DNA from: PNAI01 sp964575715
GTDB taxonomy: Bacteria; Pseudomonadota; Alphaproteobacteria; Rhizobiales; Xanthobacteraceae
Length of the DNA stretch: 18,085 nt
Direction of reading: 5' to 3'
NCBI GenBank assembly: GCA_964575715.1
Contig: CAZNSG010000326.1
Span: 1-18,085 of the forward strand
Of this stretch, positions 6,600 to 13,932 are shown one piece after another; position 1 is the first letter of the stretch; every line of letters starts with the position of its first letter. The notes under the pieces are model-generated. The model was not told the DNA's origin. It did not search any database and saw only the letters and a list, made by a program, of their open reading frames with translations. The position numbers and the translations under genes were made by a program.

Positions 6600-6941
6600 A
6601 TGAAAACCGTGACACTCGAAGTGGCCGCGCTCAAGGATGTCAAGCGTCGCGCACGCGATGCCTTCAAGGGTAAAAGACAAGGTGCGCGGATCAGCTTCGC
6701 GACGCCTGAGTTGTTGTTCCGGCTCATGACGGCGAAGCGCTGGGAGCTGATTCGCGCCCTGACAGGCGCGGGCCCGCTCACGATCAGATCGGCGGCGCGG
6801 CGTGTGGATCGCGATGTCAAGGCCGTGCATGGCGACGTGCATGCGCTGCTCAGCGCAGGGATACTGCAAAAGACTGGCAATGGTTTGATTGTTTTTCCGT
6901 TCGATGCCATCCGCGTCGACATGATGTTGCACGCGGCGTGA
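6600..6941 (+). CDS. TumA-like winged-helix antitoxin (HVO_A0114-type)
   Basis: This 113-residue protein contains a helical N-terminus, then ELLFRLMTAKRWELIRALTG, then SAARRVDRDVKAVHGDVHAL and the wing LSAGILQKTGNGLIVFPFDA. It has the layout of a MarR/ArsR-like winged helix and matches the DNA-binding family usually paired with DUF6516 toxins. The ATG at 6600 has GGAGA six bases upstream. Its TGA stop coincides with the first bases of the right-hand direct repeat, so the cassette boundary falls on the gene end. It probably neutralises TumE and represses the promoter at 6266 (inference). Confidence 0.78.
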   Translation: MKTVTLEVAALKDVKRRARDAFKGKRQGARISFATPELLFRLMTAKRWELIRALTGAGPLTIRSAARRVDRDVKAVHGDVHALLSAGILQKTGNGLIVFPFDAIRVDMMLHAA

Positions 6942-7092
6942 CCTCAGCGGTCGGTCAAAGTGTTGGCTGGTCACCAAATGCCAATCCCAGCCAGGTCGTC
7001 GATGTCCATGCCAACTCGTTCGACATGTTCTGGCTTACGACGCACCAGGCCGGCCTGACGGGTACTGTCTAAACGAGCGGCGGGCGGCACCG
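6938..7092 (+). repeat. direct repeat, right copy, flanking the TumE/TumA cassette
   Basis: This 155 bp segment pairs with 5948-6099. It starts inside the last codons of the upstream antitoxin gene. Substitutions are scattered and the only indel is 3 bp, so coding constraint acted after or during divergence. Confidence 0.9.
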
Positions 7093-7429
7093 CAGCGGTC
7101 ACGGCGACTACGCCATCTATATTCCGGAGGAAGCGTTTGCGGACAGTGATGCCGGCGACTTCATTTACCTCTATTCGGCTTTCGGCGGAACAATCGGATC
7201 GAATGGCGGGTATGAGGAGTGGTACGTCGTAAAACCGGTTGACATTGACATTCACAACACGGCGACAGTGACCGTTGCTGACTATGACCTGACCAAAACG
7301 GATTTCTTCGACGTAAATCTGAACGGTGGCAGTGAATCACTAAACCTCGCCGTTTCTCCTAGCTTGGCGGACATCTATGCCACGTCATCCGAGCTGAACT
7401 GGCTTAGCACGCAGCAGGCGAGCGTTTGA
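6945..7429 (+). pseudogene. fragments B and C of the secreted/surface-protein gene
   Basis: One reading frame runs from SVGWSPNANPSQVVDV and HANSFDMFWLTTHQAGLTGT to TAA (7070-7072). It continues beyond that stop in the same frame with SGHGDYAIYIPEEAFADSDA, GDFIYLYSAFGG, GGYEEW, an Asp/Thr/Asn-rich stretch and ATSSELNWLSTQQASV, ending at TGA (7427-7429). The two tails HANSFDMFWLTTHQAG and ATSSELNWLSTQQ look related, so the parent protein probably had repeated modules. YLYSAFGG with GGYEEW recalls domains of extracellular proteins (inference). There is no start codon in front, so this is a remnant ending in a terminator. Confidence 0.65.
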
Positions 7430-7467
7430 TAGGCTAAGCGCAGCTCGCAGAATTGCGGATCAATTTG

Positions 7468-7496
7468 AAGCCCGCCGGACATCCTCTGGCGGGCTT
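7468..7496 (+). terminator. Rho-independent terminator
   Basis: AAGCCCGCC (7468-7476) and GGCGGGCTT (7488-7496) form a perfect nine-pair stem with an 11-base loop, ending in a short T run. It follows the surface-protein remnant and separates it from the solute-binding-protein gene. Confidence 0.85.
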
Positions 7497-7651
7497 TCTG
7501 CTGTCCGCGCGGAATGATTGGCTGCCCGTATGTAATTGTGTGCCTTTACAATCCTAGGATAATCGGGAAAGCTCGCCTTAGCGACTTCCCTACTCAATCC
7601 CAATATGGATGTAAGGCAGAATATCGTTGCGCTGATCCGGGGGGACAAAAA

Positions 7652-8644
7652 ATGCAAATAAAACGCCGAGATGTCGTTGCGCTTGGCTTGGCGGCGTTGT
7701 CGGCGCGGGCATTGGCGCCGCGTCCGGTTTTCGCCCAGTCCAAATATCCCGAGCGTCCCATCCGGTTCGTTGTGCCCTATCCGCCCGGCGGGGTTTACGA
7801 CGCGGTCGGCCGTCCGTGGGCGGAAAAAATGAAATCGGTGCTTGGCGCGGTCGTCGTTGAAAACATGGGCGGCGCCGGCGGAGCATTGGGCACTGCCGCA
7901 GTCGCGCGCGCGCAGCCCGACGGCTACACAATCCTTCTGGGCAGCCCGCTGATCAATCTCATCAATTCCATCGCCGTGAGCCGACCGCTGTTCGACCCCA
8001 AGGATCTGGACCCGATTTCGATTCTGGCGACCTCGACATTCGGCATCGCGGTTCACCCCTCGGTTCCGGCGCAGACCCTGCAAGAACTCATCGCCTATGC
8101 CAAAGCTAATCCCGGCAAACTGTCTTACGGGACCGCCGGCGTCGGCTCGCCCAACCATCTCGGCGGCGAAATGCTCAAATGGCTGGCGGGCACGCCCGGC
8201 ATCGTGCCGGTGCCGTATCGTGGCATGGGGCCGGCGCTCACCGATGCCATCGGCGGACAAATTCCGATGGTCGTGGCGACGATCACGAGCTCAGTGCTCG
8301 ATTTTCATCGCACCGGAAAGCTGCGGATTCTCGCGGTGACGACCCCTGCTCGCCTCGCGGCCGCTCCGGATATTCCGACCGCGGTTGAATCCGGCATTCC
8401 CAAAATGATTGCGCTGCAAGTCATTGGCCTGTTCGCACCAACCGGAACGCCGATGGCGATCGTCGATCAAATCTCCCAGGCGACGCGCTCGGCCATGGCC
8501 GATTCGGAATACCGGCAGCGTCTGATTGCCTCCGGGTTCGAACCTCCGACCGATACCAGCCCGCAGAAAATGCGGCAGGTTAACGAAGAGGAATTCGCGC
8601 GCTGGACGCCGGTCATCAAATCGATTGGCCTGATGCTTAACTGA
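7652..8644 (+). CDS. Bug/TctC-family tripartite tricarboxylate-type solute-binding protein
   Basis: This 330-residue periplasmic receptor begins with a leader KRRDVVALGLAALSARALAP ending at FAQS, resembling a twin-arginine signal. The mature protein starts YPERPIRFVVPYPPGGVYDA, the hallmark of Bug receptors, and contains NMGGAGGALGTAAVARAQPD and GYTILLG. The start is ATG 7652 with GGGGGGA about seven bases upstream; earlier in-frame starts lack a leader. Bug proteins bind small organic acids. No TctA/TctB membrane genes are present, which is common for orphan Bug receptors. The adjacent SDR and flavoprotein genes suggest a substrate for that pathway (inference). Confidence 0.92.
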   Translation: MQIKRRDVVALGLAALSARALAPRPVFAQSKYPERPIRFVVPYPPGGVYDAVGRPWAEKMKSVLGAVVVENMGGAGGALGTAAVARAQPDGYTILLGSPLINLINSIAVSRPLFDPKDLDPISILATSTFGIAVHPSVPAQTLQELIAYAKANPGKLSYGTAGVGSPNHLGGEMLKWLAGTPGIVPVPYRGMGPALTDAIGGQIPMVVATITSSVLDFHRTGKLRILAVTTPARLAAAPDIPTAVESGIPKMIALQVIGLFAPTGTPMAIVDQISQATRSAMADSEYRQRLIASGFEPPTDTSPQKMRQVNEEEFARWTPVIKSIGLMLN

Positions 8645-8781
8645 CGGCTTCGCACCCGCTTGTGAACTTGCCGCTAGATTTTTACGCGCGGTGAGTTCCG
8701 TGAAGTGTCCGCGCGCCTGCAACCATAGCAACAGCGCGTGTTCCGGAAATCGGCAATCGATGCATAGGGAGTGATAGCGAT

Positions 8782-9564
8782 ATGGAATTGCGACTGGCTG
8801 GGAAAGTGGCACTTGTCACGGGATCGAGCCGAGGTATCGGGCGGAGCGTCGTTGAAACGCTCGCGGCCGAAGGTTGCGACGTGGTTCTGCACGGGCGCGA
8901 CCAGGTCGCGCTCGCGCAGGCAGACGCAGCGGTCAAGACGATCGGCCGAAAATCAATGGTGGTCGTACAGGACCTGAGCAAGGACGGCTCGCCGCAAGCA
9001 CTGGTCGCAGCGGCCCAGAAGCAATTCGGGCGCCTGGACATTCTCGTCAACAACGCGGGCGCGACCAAGCGCGGCGATTTTCGTATCCTCACGGACGCGG
9101 ACTGGAAGGATGGATTCGAATTGAAATTCTTCGCCCATGTGCGGCTCGCGCGCGAGGCCTGGCCCCTGCTGACCAAGACCAATGGTTCGATTGTCAACAT
9201 TGCCGGCATCGCCGGCAAGGAGCCTGAAGCTGAATTCGGCATCGGCAGCTCAGTGAACGCGGCAATCGCTGCCTGGACCAAGGCGCTGGCCGAGGTCGGC
9301 AAGAAGGTAGGCGTGCAGGTCAATGCCATCAATCCCGGCCGCGTCGAGACCGACCGCCTCTGGCGTCGCATTCGCGAACGCGTGAACACCAGCGGCCTTG
9401 ACGAGGCGAAGGTGCGCAGCGATTTCCAGGCTGAATTTGGCATCACGCGGTTTGGCACGACGGACGATATCGCGGGCCTCATCGCATTCATCGCCTCGCC
9501 CCACGGCCGCTGGCTGCACGGTGCCGTTATCGACATGGACGGCGGCGAGGTACGTGGAATCTGA
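8782..9564 (+). CDS. SDR-family oxidoreductase with a non-canonical active site
   Basis: This 260-residue classical-length SDR has the cofactor motif TGSSRGIG (13-20), NNAG (90-93) and NPGRVETDR after the active-site region. The usual YxxxK is not there: the aligned position reads GSSVN (155-159), with Gly for Tyr and Asn for Lys. The catalytic Ser region reads NIAGIAG. I have seen a subgroup of SDRs with GNAAL in this place, so the change may be ancestral rather than a recent loss. The Rossmann fold should still bind NAD(P). The next gene starts 7 bases after the stop, so the two form an operon. Confidence 0.9.
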   Translation: MELRLAGKVALVTGSSRGIGRSVVETLAAEGCDVVLHGRDQVALAQADAAVKTIGRKSMVVVQDLSKDGSPQALVAAAQKQFGRLDILVNNAGATKRGDFRILTDADWKDGFELKFFAHVRLAREAWPLLTKTNGSIVNIAGIAGKEPEAEFGIGSSVNAAIAAWTKALAEVGKKVGVQVNAINPGRVETDRLWRRIRERVNTSGLDEAKVRSDFQAEFGITRFGTTDDIAGLIAFIASPHGRWLHGAVIDMDGGEVRGI

Positions 9565-9571
9565 TAAAGCA

Positions 9572-11290
9572 ATGAACATCCTCCTGACGCCAGCGCGGAT
9601 CGGATCCATCGAGATTCGCAACCGTATCGTAATGCCGGCGATGACGACGCGGCTCGCCGATGCTGAGGGTAACGTCACGGACGATACGGTGGCGTATTAC
9701 ATGGCACGTGTGCGCGGCGGTGTCGGGCTGATCACCGTCGAGATGGCTTCGCCCACGCGCGCCGGTCGCCATCGCTTGCGTGAACTCGGAATCTATGACG
9801 ACCGCTTTCTGCCGGGGTTGACGCGCCTTGCCGCGGAGATTCATGCTGGTGGCGGCAAGTGCGCAATTCAACTCGGCCACGGCGGGGGCCACACGCGCTT
9901 CGACATCTGCGGTGAGACACCGGTTGCGCCCTCGGCCATTCCTCATCAAGTGTTCGAGGTCACCGACCAAACCATCGTGCCACACGCGATGTCCATTCTG
10001 GATATTCAAAACACGGTCACTGCGTTTGCCGCCGCCGCCGCGCGCGCTCGCAAGGCCGGTTTCGACGCCGTGGAGATCCATGCCGCGCACGGCTACCTGA
10101 TTTCGCAATTTCTCACACCATTCGAGAACCGTCGCACGGACGAGTACGGTGGCTCTCTGGAAAATCGTGCGCGCATGGGTCTCGAGGTTCTGCGCGCGGT
10201 CAAGGCCGCTGTCCCAGGCATGCCGGTAATTTACCGGATCTCTGTCGACGATTATTTTCCGCAGGGCCTGCCCTATGAGGAGGGCCGACAGGTGGCGATC
10301 TGGGCCGCGGAAAAGGGAGCAGATGCGCTGCACATCGCCGCCGGCCACTATCGCTCGCTGCCGTCCGGCGCGCGCATGATTCCGCCAATGGAATATCCCG
10401 ATGCGACATTCCTGACTTACGCGGACCTCATCAAGCGCGAGGTCAATGTCCCGGTTATCGCCGTCGGCCGGCTGGGCGATCCGGAGCATGCGGCGCAAGC
10501 CATCTCCAGCGGCAAGGCAGACTTTGTTGCTCTCGGTCGCACGTCGATCGCGGAGCCCGAGTGGGTTGAGAAGCTCCGCCGCGGCGAACCGCAGCGGCGG
10601 TGCCTCGCCTGCAACACCTGCATCAACGAAATGCGCGGCGGCTCGCAACTCCGCTGTGTGGTCAACGGGATGGCGGGCCAGGAGGTACGGTTCCAAAATG
10701 CTTCGCCACCGAGCGGCGAACGCATTGCCGTGATCGGCGCGGGACCGGCCGGCCTCACCTACGCGTCGCTCGTCGCCAGCAAGAATATCGTGACGATCTT
10801 CGAACGCGATGCGAGCCCTGGCGGTTCGTTCCGCTATGCCGGTAAGGCGCCCTTGTTTCAGGATGTTACAGCGAATGAATTTTCCTTCGAGCGCTATGTA
10901 AGGGCGCAAGTCGCGGCCTGCACACGCAATGGTGTGACGTTTTGCTATAGCGTCGACGTCGCGCGTGATCCGAACCTGCTCGCACCCTTCGACCGGATTG
11001 TGATCGCAACCGGCGCGAAATATTGCTTCGGTCTCGGCCGTTTGCCGATTTTTATGCTCAATCTCGGCGTTGGCCGTTGGCCGGGCTTCGCACAGATTTT
11101 CTCACAGCCTACATTCCGCGACTGGTTTTATTACAAGGCCCGCAAGGAGACGGGAGATGCATTCCGGGGCCTGGCAAAACCTGGACAGAAGGTCGCGGTG
11201 ATAGGCGACGCGCTCAAGGCCGGTAAGAGCATGCCCGCAATTGCGAGTGCATTCGAAGCGGCACTGTTGTCTAGAGCACTCCCCGGTTAG
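9572..11290 (+). CDS. Old-Yellow-Enzyme-type NADH:flavin oxidoreductase with Fe-S and FAD modules
   Basis: This 572-residue protein has an OYE-type barrel (about residues 1-335) with QLGHGGGHT, AHGYLISQFLTPFENRRTDE and YGGSLENRARMG. A 4Fe-4S motif follows (Cys344, 347, 350 and 362), then an FAD dinucleotide motif GAGPAG (389-394), an IATGA segment near 478 and a C-terminal FAD motif around VIGDA (543-547). The layout is that of FadH-like 2,4-dienoyl-CoA reductases. However, only about 60 residues separate IATGA from VIGDA, too few for the usual inserted NAD(P)H-binding domain. ATG 9572 follows the SDR stop by 7 bases; the in-frame extension to 9398 lies inside the SDR gene. The substrate is probably an unsaturated cyclic or acyl compound (inference). 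Confidence 0.9.
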   Translation: MNILLTPARIGSIEIRNRIVMPAMTTRLADAEGNVTDDTVAYYMARVRGGVGLITVEMASPTRAGRHRLRELGIYDDRFLPGLTRLAAEIHAGGGKCAIQLGHGGGHTRFDICGETPVAPSAIPHQVFEVTDQTIVPHAMSILDIQNTVTAFAAAAARARKAGFDAVEIHAAHGYLISQFLTPFENRRTDEYGGSLENRARMGLEVLRAVKAAVPGMPVIYRISVDDYFPQGLPYEEGRQVAIWAAEKGADALHIAAGHYRSLPSGARMIPPMEYPDATFLTYADLIKREVNVPVIAVGRLGDPEHAAQAISSGKADFVALGRTSIAEPEWVEKLRRGEPQRRCLACNTCINEMRGGSQLRCVVNGMAGQEVRFQNASPPSGERIAVIGAGPAGLTYASLVASKNIVTIFERDASPGGSFRYAGKAPLFQDVTANEFSFERYVRAQVAACTRNGVTFCYSVDVARDPNLLAPFDRIVIATGAKYCFGLGRLPIFMLNLGVGRWPGFAQIFSQPTFRDWFYYKARKETGDAFRGLAKPGQKVAVIGDALKAGKSMPAIASAFEAALLSRALPG

Positions 11291-11445
11291 CACGACGCAT
11301 ATCCGGCGTGAGCGAGGCAGTTGACGAATGGGACCGCGCGCATCATTAGGCTGTGCGTAACCCGGCAGCCGTATGAGTCGAGACGGTACGGCGCTAATTA
11401 AAGCGTCAGCTGCCAGCGTTGGGCGCTGCCGGAATTATTGACCAA

Positions 11446-11640
11446 TCATTTCTTTAGTGCTTTTGGCCCTTGGCGTTTTCGCAAACGCACGCCTGGCCCG
11501 CCACCATTCTCGTCGATGAATTCGACGCCGGCCGACTCAAGCGCCTCTCGAATGTTCTTCCCAGTCTGGTTCCGGCCACCCAGCGATGATTCCGGTTCCG
11601 AGCGGATTAGTCCTATGACTTCCCGTTCGCCCTCACTGTG
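11446..11640 (-). pseudogene. XRE-family antitoxin tail, remnant 1
   Basis: The minus-strand frame reads GKNIREALESAGVEFIDENG, then GGPGVRLRKRQGPKALKK and TGA. The end matches the C-terminus of the intact XRE protein at 13933 (AGVEFIDENGGGAGVRLKK). No helix-turn-helix is visible in frame, and no start codon with the correct upstream domain exists, so only the 3' end of such a gene survives. It lies about 60 bases downstream of the fic stop. Confidence 0.7.
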
Positions 11641-11700
11641 ACAAGGCGGCCGTCACCGGGTGCGTACAGCTAAAGCGACTTAGCACATGAGATCCTCCTG

Positions 11701-12810
11701 TTAAGCAATCTTCGCAAGCGAATAGCTTGTGCTTCGCCCGCCTGCGGCGTCCCTCGTCAAAATGCCCAGCTGAATAAGGTCATCAATGTCGCGTGAAGCA
11801 GTGTCTTGCGAGCAATTAGCGAGATTGGCCCATTTGGAGGAGGTGAGTTTGCCTTCAACCGCGTCGAGCAGCCGATTGACCATGGTGCGCTGCCGATCGT
11901 TCAAGGATGCGCCGGCATGTATCTCCCAAAAGCGGGCCTTCGTAAGCACGGCCGCCAATATCGTCTCTGCACCGCCGAACGCGCGATCCAGGCAACCGAG
12001 AAACCATTCCAGCCAAGGCGTGATGTCGAGGTTGCCCTTCTGTGTCGCCTCAAGAATGTCATAATACGCATTGCGCTCCTGTTGGATTTGCGCGGACATG
12101 CTGTAGAAACGCTGTGCACTCTTTTCAGAGCGCGCCAACGCCTGATCGGCAACGGCGCGAGCGATGCGTCCATTGCCATCGTCGAAGGGATGGATCGTTA
12201 CGAACCACAGGTGGGCGATCCCCGCCTTTAGCACCGGATCATTGGCGTTATTGCTGTTGAACCAATCGAGAAAGGCGCGCATCTCTTTCTTGAGCCGCGA
12301 TGCGACGGGCGCTTCGTAGTGCACGTGCTCACGGCCGATGGGGCCTGATACAACTTGCATGGGTCCTGACTGAGCGCTGCGCCATGCACCGACGGTAATC
12401 TTGCTCATGCCGCTGCGTCCGGTCGGAAACAAGGCGGCGTGCCAACCGAACAGCCGTTCGGCCGTAAGCGGCACGTCATACTTTTCGGTTGCATCGAGTA
12501 TCATCTCGACCACGCCTTCAACGTGACGATCCGCGGGGTAGAGAGCTCCGATATCCATACCAAGGCGACGCGCGATCGAGGAGCGCACCTGGTCCCTATC
12601 GAGCACCTCGCCTTCGATCGCGCTCGACTTGAGCACTTCCTCCGTCCGGGTTTGAAGGGTCGCCTCGGCACGTAGCGTGAAGCCAAGCCCCTCCATACGT
12701 CCTATCAGGCGACCTTGCTGGTGACGCACGGCGGCAAGCCGTTTGGCCAAGCGTTCTTGGCTCCAACGGACGTGGGGCCAACCCTTCAATGCGTGGATAT
12801 ACTTAATCAT
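11701..12810 (-). CDS. fic: Fic-family protein (class II Fic, predicted AMPylase) with C-terminal winged helix
   Basis: This protein of about 369 residues starts MIKYIHALKGWPHVRW. Numbering from ATG 12822, the SSAIEGE inhibitory helix is at 66-72, so this is class II with an N-terminal autoinhibitory motif. The catalytic loop HPFDDGNGRIAR (211-222) is complete. A C-terminal winged-helix segment contains SSKWANLANCSQDTASRDID and LIQLGILTRDAAGG. Family knowledge predicts transfer of AMP to a protein target, released when the inhibitory Glu is displaced. Two starts are possible: ATG 12810, where family similarity begins, and ATG 12822, which lies just after a perfect TATAAT box and would give a leaderless mRNA. 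The winged helix may bind the operators upstream (inference). Confidence 0.92.
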   Translation of the reverse strand: MIKYIHALKGWPHVRWSQERLAKRLAAVRHQQGRLIGRMEGLGFTLRAEATLQTRTEEVLKSSAIEGEVLDRDQVRSSIARRLGMDIGALYPADRHVEGVVEMILDATEKYDVPLTAERLFGWHAALFPTGRSGMSKITVGAWRSAQSGPMQVVSGPIGREHVHYEAPVASRLKKEMRAFLDWFNSNNANDPVLKAGIAHLWFVTIHPFDDGNGRIARAVADQALARSEKSAQRFYSMSAQIQQERNAYYDILEATQKGNLDITPWLEWFLGCLDRAFGGAETILAAVLTKARFWEIHAGASLNDRQRTMVNRLLDAVEGKLTSSKWANLANCSQDTASRDIDDLIQLGILTRDAAGGRSTSYSLAKIA

Positions 12811-12890
12811 TCTCCGCACCATAAGCGGAGATTATACCGTCTATGCACCGCAAGCGCAATAATATTCTCAGCACAGTTTGCGGAGAATAT
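12809..12890 (-). promoter_or_regulatory. fic promoter with two matching operators
   Basis: On the minus strand a perfect -10 TATAAT (12836-12831) and a weak -35 TTGCGC (12859-12854) are separated by 17 bases. One inverted repeat, TCTCCGC (12811-12817) and GCGGAGA (12825-12831), overlaps the start region. A second, ATATTCTCAGC (12862-12872) and GCGGAGAATAT (12880-12890), lies upstream of the -35. Both have a 7-base spacer. The arrangement is that of a strongly autoregulated gene. Confidence 0.7.
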
Positions 12891-12939
12891 CACCCCTCAT
12901 CTCCGCACCTTTCGGCCATTCTCGCTCAGCGAATTGCAT

Positions 12940-13020
12940 TTAGCTCTTTTTCTGTTGCCGCTTTCGCAGGCGCACCCCGGCGCCGCCGCCGTTCTCGTCG
13001 ATGAACTCGACGCCGGCACG
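12940..13020 (-). pseudogene. XRE-family antitoxin tail, remnant 2
   Basis: The minus-strand frame reads RAGVEFIDENGGGAGVRLRK, then RQQKKS and TAA. Bases 12969-13020 are identical to 13968-14019 in the intact XRE gene. Similarity ends at 13020, and the GNAT toxin stop lies 15 bases further on. It is therefore a copied or displaced gene end with no promoter or DNA-binding domain of its own. Confidence 0.8.
12969..13020. repeat. 52 bp perfect direct repeat, copy 1
   Basis: It is identical over 52 bp to 13968-14019, offset by 999 bp. It encodes the XRE C-terminal tail on the minus strand. The pair brackets the GNAT/DUF1778 module. Confidence 0.95.
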
Positions 13021-13034
13021 TTAATCGGAATTCA

Positions 13035-13568
13035 TCAAATCTTCTTTCGTGCTGTCGTTATGGCATTGGCGATCACGCTGAGTGGCAAGAATAATTTGAG
13101 TGGATCGTCCAGCAGCCGCATTGCTCCAAAGCGTTCATACCATCTCACTGCATTCGCATCTTTGGCGTCGATTGCCAAAGCTACTCCGCCGACTTCTGCC
13201 GCAACCGTTATGGCACGCGTTCCAGCGGCAAGTAGCAATTCGCCCCCTAGGCCGCGCCCCTGGAGCGAACGACTGACCGCCAACCGTGCAAGCCGAAAGA
13301 CTGGCACTTCGTAGCGGCCTAGTTTCCTTGTTAGATCGGCGGGAACACGCGCGAACTCAATCGCGCCTGGGCTAATCGAGTAGTAGCCTAAAATGCGCGC
13401 GGGTTCGGCGGGAAGCACTGCCACGAATGTCTTGGCGCCTCCGGATTCATGATTTTGGCGGGCATAGTGCTCAAGATACGTGTTGAGTTCCTGAGAACCA
13501 CAATCGAATTCCGCACGGTCATGACGCCGCGCGATCGGCTCTTCGCGCCATTGAACTTTCTCAGTCAC
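13035..13568 (-). CDS. GNAT-family toxin (TacT-like N-acetyltransferase)
   Basis: This 177-residue protein starts MTEKVQWREEPIARRHDRAE, then FDCGSQELNTYLEHYARQ. The acetyl-CoA-binding loop is SLQGRGLGGELL (about 101-112) and the catalytic Tyr144 is in NAVRWYERFGA. These features match TacT/AtaT-type toxins, which acetylate aminoacyl-tRNAs. I chose GTG 13568 because it overlaps the end of the DUF1778 antitoxin gene by 8 bases and family similarity begins there. The longer frame to 13817 is antitoxin sequence read out of frame. Operon order is antitoxin then toxin, as usual for this class. Confidence 0.88.
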   Translation of the reverse strand: MTEKVQWREEPIARRHDRAEFDCGSQELNTYLEHYARQNHESGGAKTFVAVLPAEPARILGYYSISPGAIEFARVPADLTRKLGRYEVPVFRLARLAVSRSLQGRGLGGELLLAAGTRAITVAAEVGGVALAIDAKDANAVRWYERFGAMRLLDDPLKLFLPLSVIANAITTARKKI

Positions 13569-13839
13569 GCCGGGCACGACGGCGAGCGGCGGCAAGCAAC
13601 GCCGCGGTTGGTTTTGGCGGGTTGTCCAAGAGTTTGAGAATACGCGCGCTATCGCGTTCCGACAGAACGATGCGCTCAGCGCGTTCAACCACTTGCTTGG
13701 CGGCTGGCAGCACATTGCGCATGATGAAGCTTGTGACATCCAATCGCTCATAGGCTGCAGCGGTTGCCAAAAGGCGCTTTTCTTCCTTGGTTGTTCGCAG
13801 TTCGATCCGGTCGTCACGGTTCATTGCGCTGGTCGCCAT
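13561..13839 (-). CDS. DUF1778 antitoxin (TacA-like, ribbon-helix-helix)
   Basis: This 92-residue protein contains RDDRIELRTTKEEKRLLATA, then AAYERLDVTSFIMRNVLPAA, and ends RRRARRD. The RIELR strand and following helices form the ribbon-helix-helix DNA-binding part; the charged C-terminus is the usual toxin-wrapping tail. GGAG lies about seven bases before ATG 13839. It is paired with the GNAT toxin and is expected to repress at the 15 bp palindrome upstream, as TacA proteins do. Confidence 0.9.
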   Translation of the reverse strand: MATSAMNRDDRIELRTTKEEKRLLATAAAYERLDVTSFIMRNVLPAAKQVVERAERIVLSERDSARILKLLDNPPKPTAALLAAARRRARRD

Positions 13840-13866
13840 ATTCGATCTCCATATTCATTCGGATAT

Positions 13867-13895
13867 AATCTAATGCACGGACAGTGTCCGTACAA
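13867..13895 (-). promoter_or_regulatory. promoter and operator of the GNAT/DUF1778 operon
   Basis: On the minus strand TTGTAC (13895-13890) and TAGATT (13872-13867) are spaced by 17 bases. Between them lies a palindrome, ACGGACA-G-TGTCCGT (13877-13891), with perfect 7-base arms. A repressor bound there would block polymerase directly. Confidence 0.65.
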
Positions 13896-13932
13896 GAGAA
13901 TTTGTCACGTTTCGGCAACCCGTTTTAGGGGG

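Noticed and set aside
9398..9571. N-terminal extension of the flavoprotein into the SDR gene
   Set aside because: The extension is SDR sequence out of frame; the normal barrel start follows ATG 9572.
7460..10909. Long minus-strand open frames of about 266, 296 and 460 residues
   Set aside because: They lie antisense to the Bug, SDR and flavoprotein genes, which have clear family motifs; the high-GC code leaves the opposite frames open by chance.
11438..11641. 67-residue plus-strand frame
   Set aside because: It is antisense to the XRE tail remnant, whose conserved ending shows the real strand.
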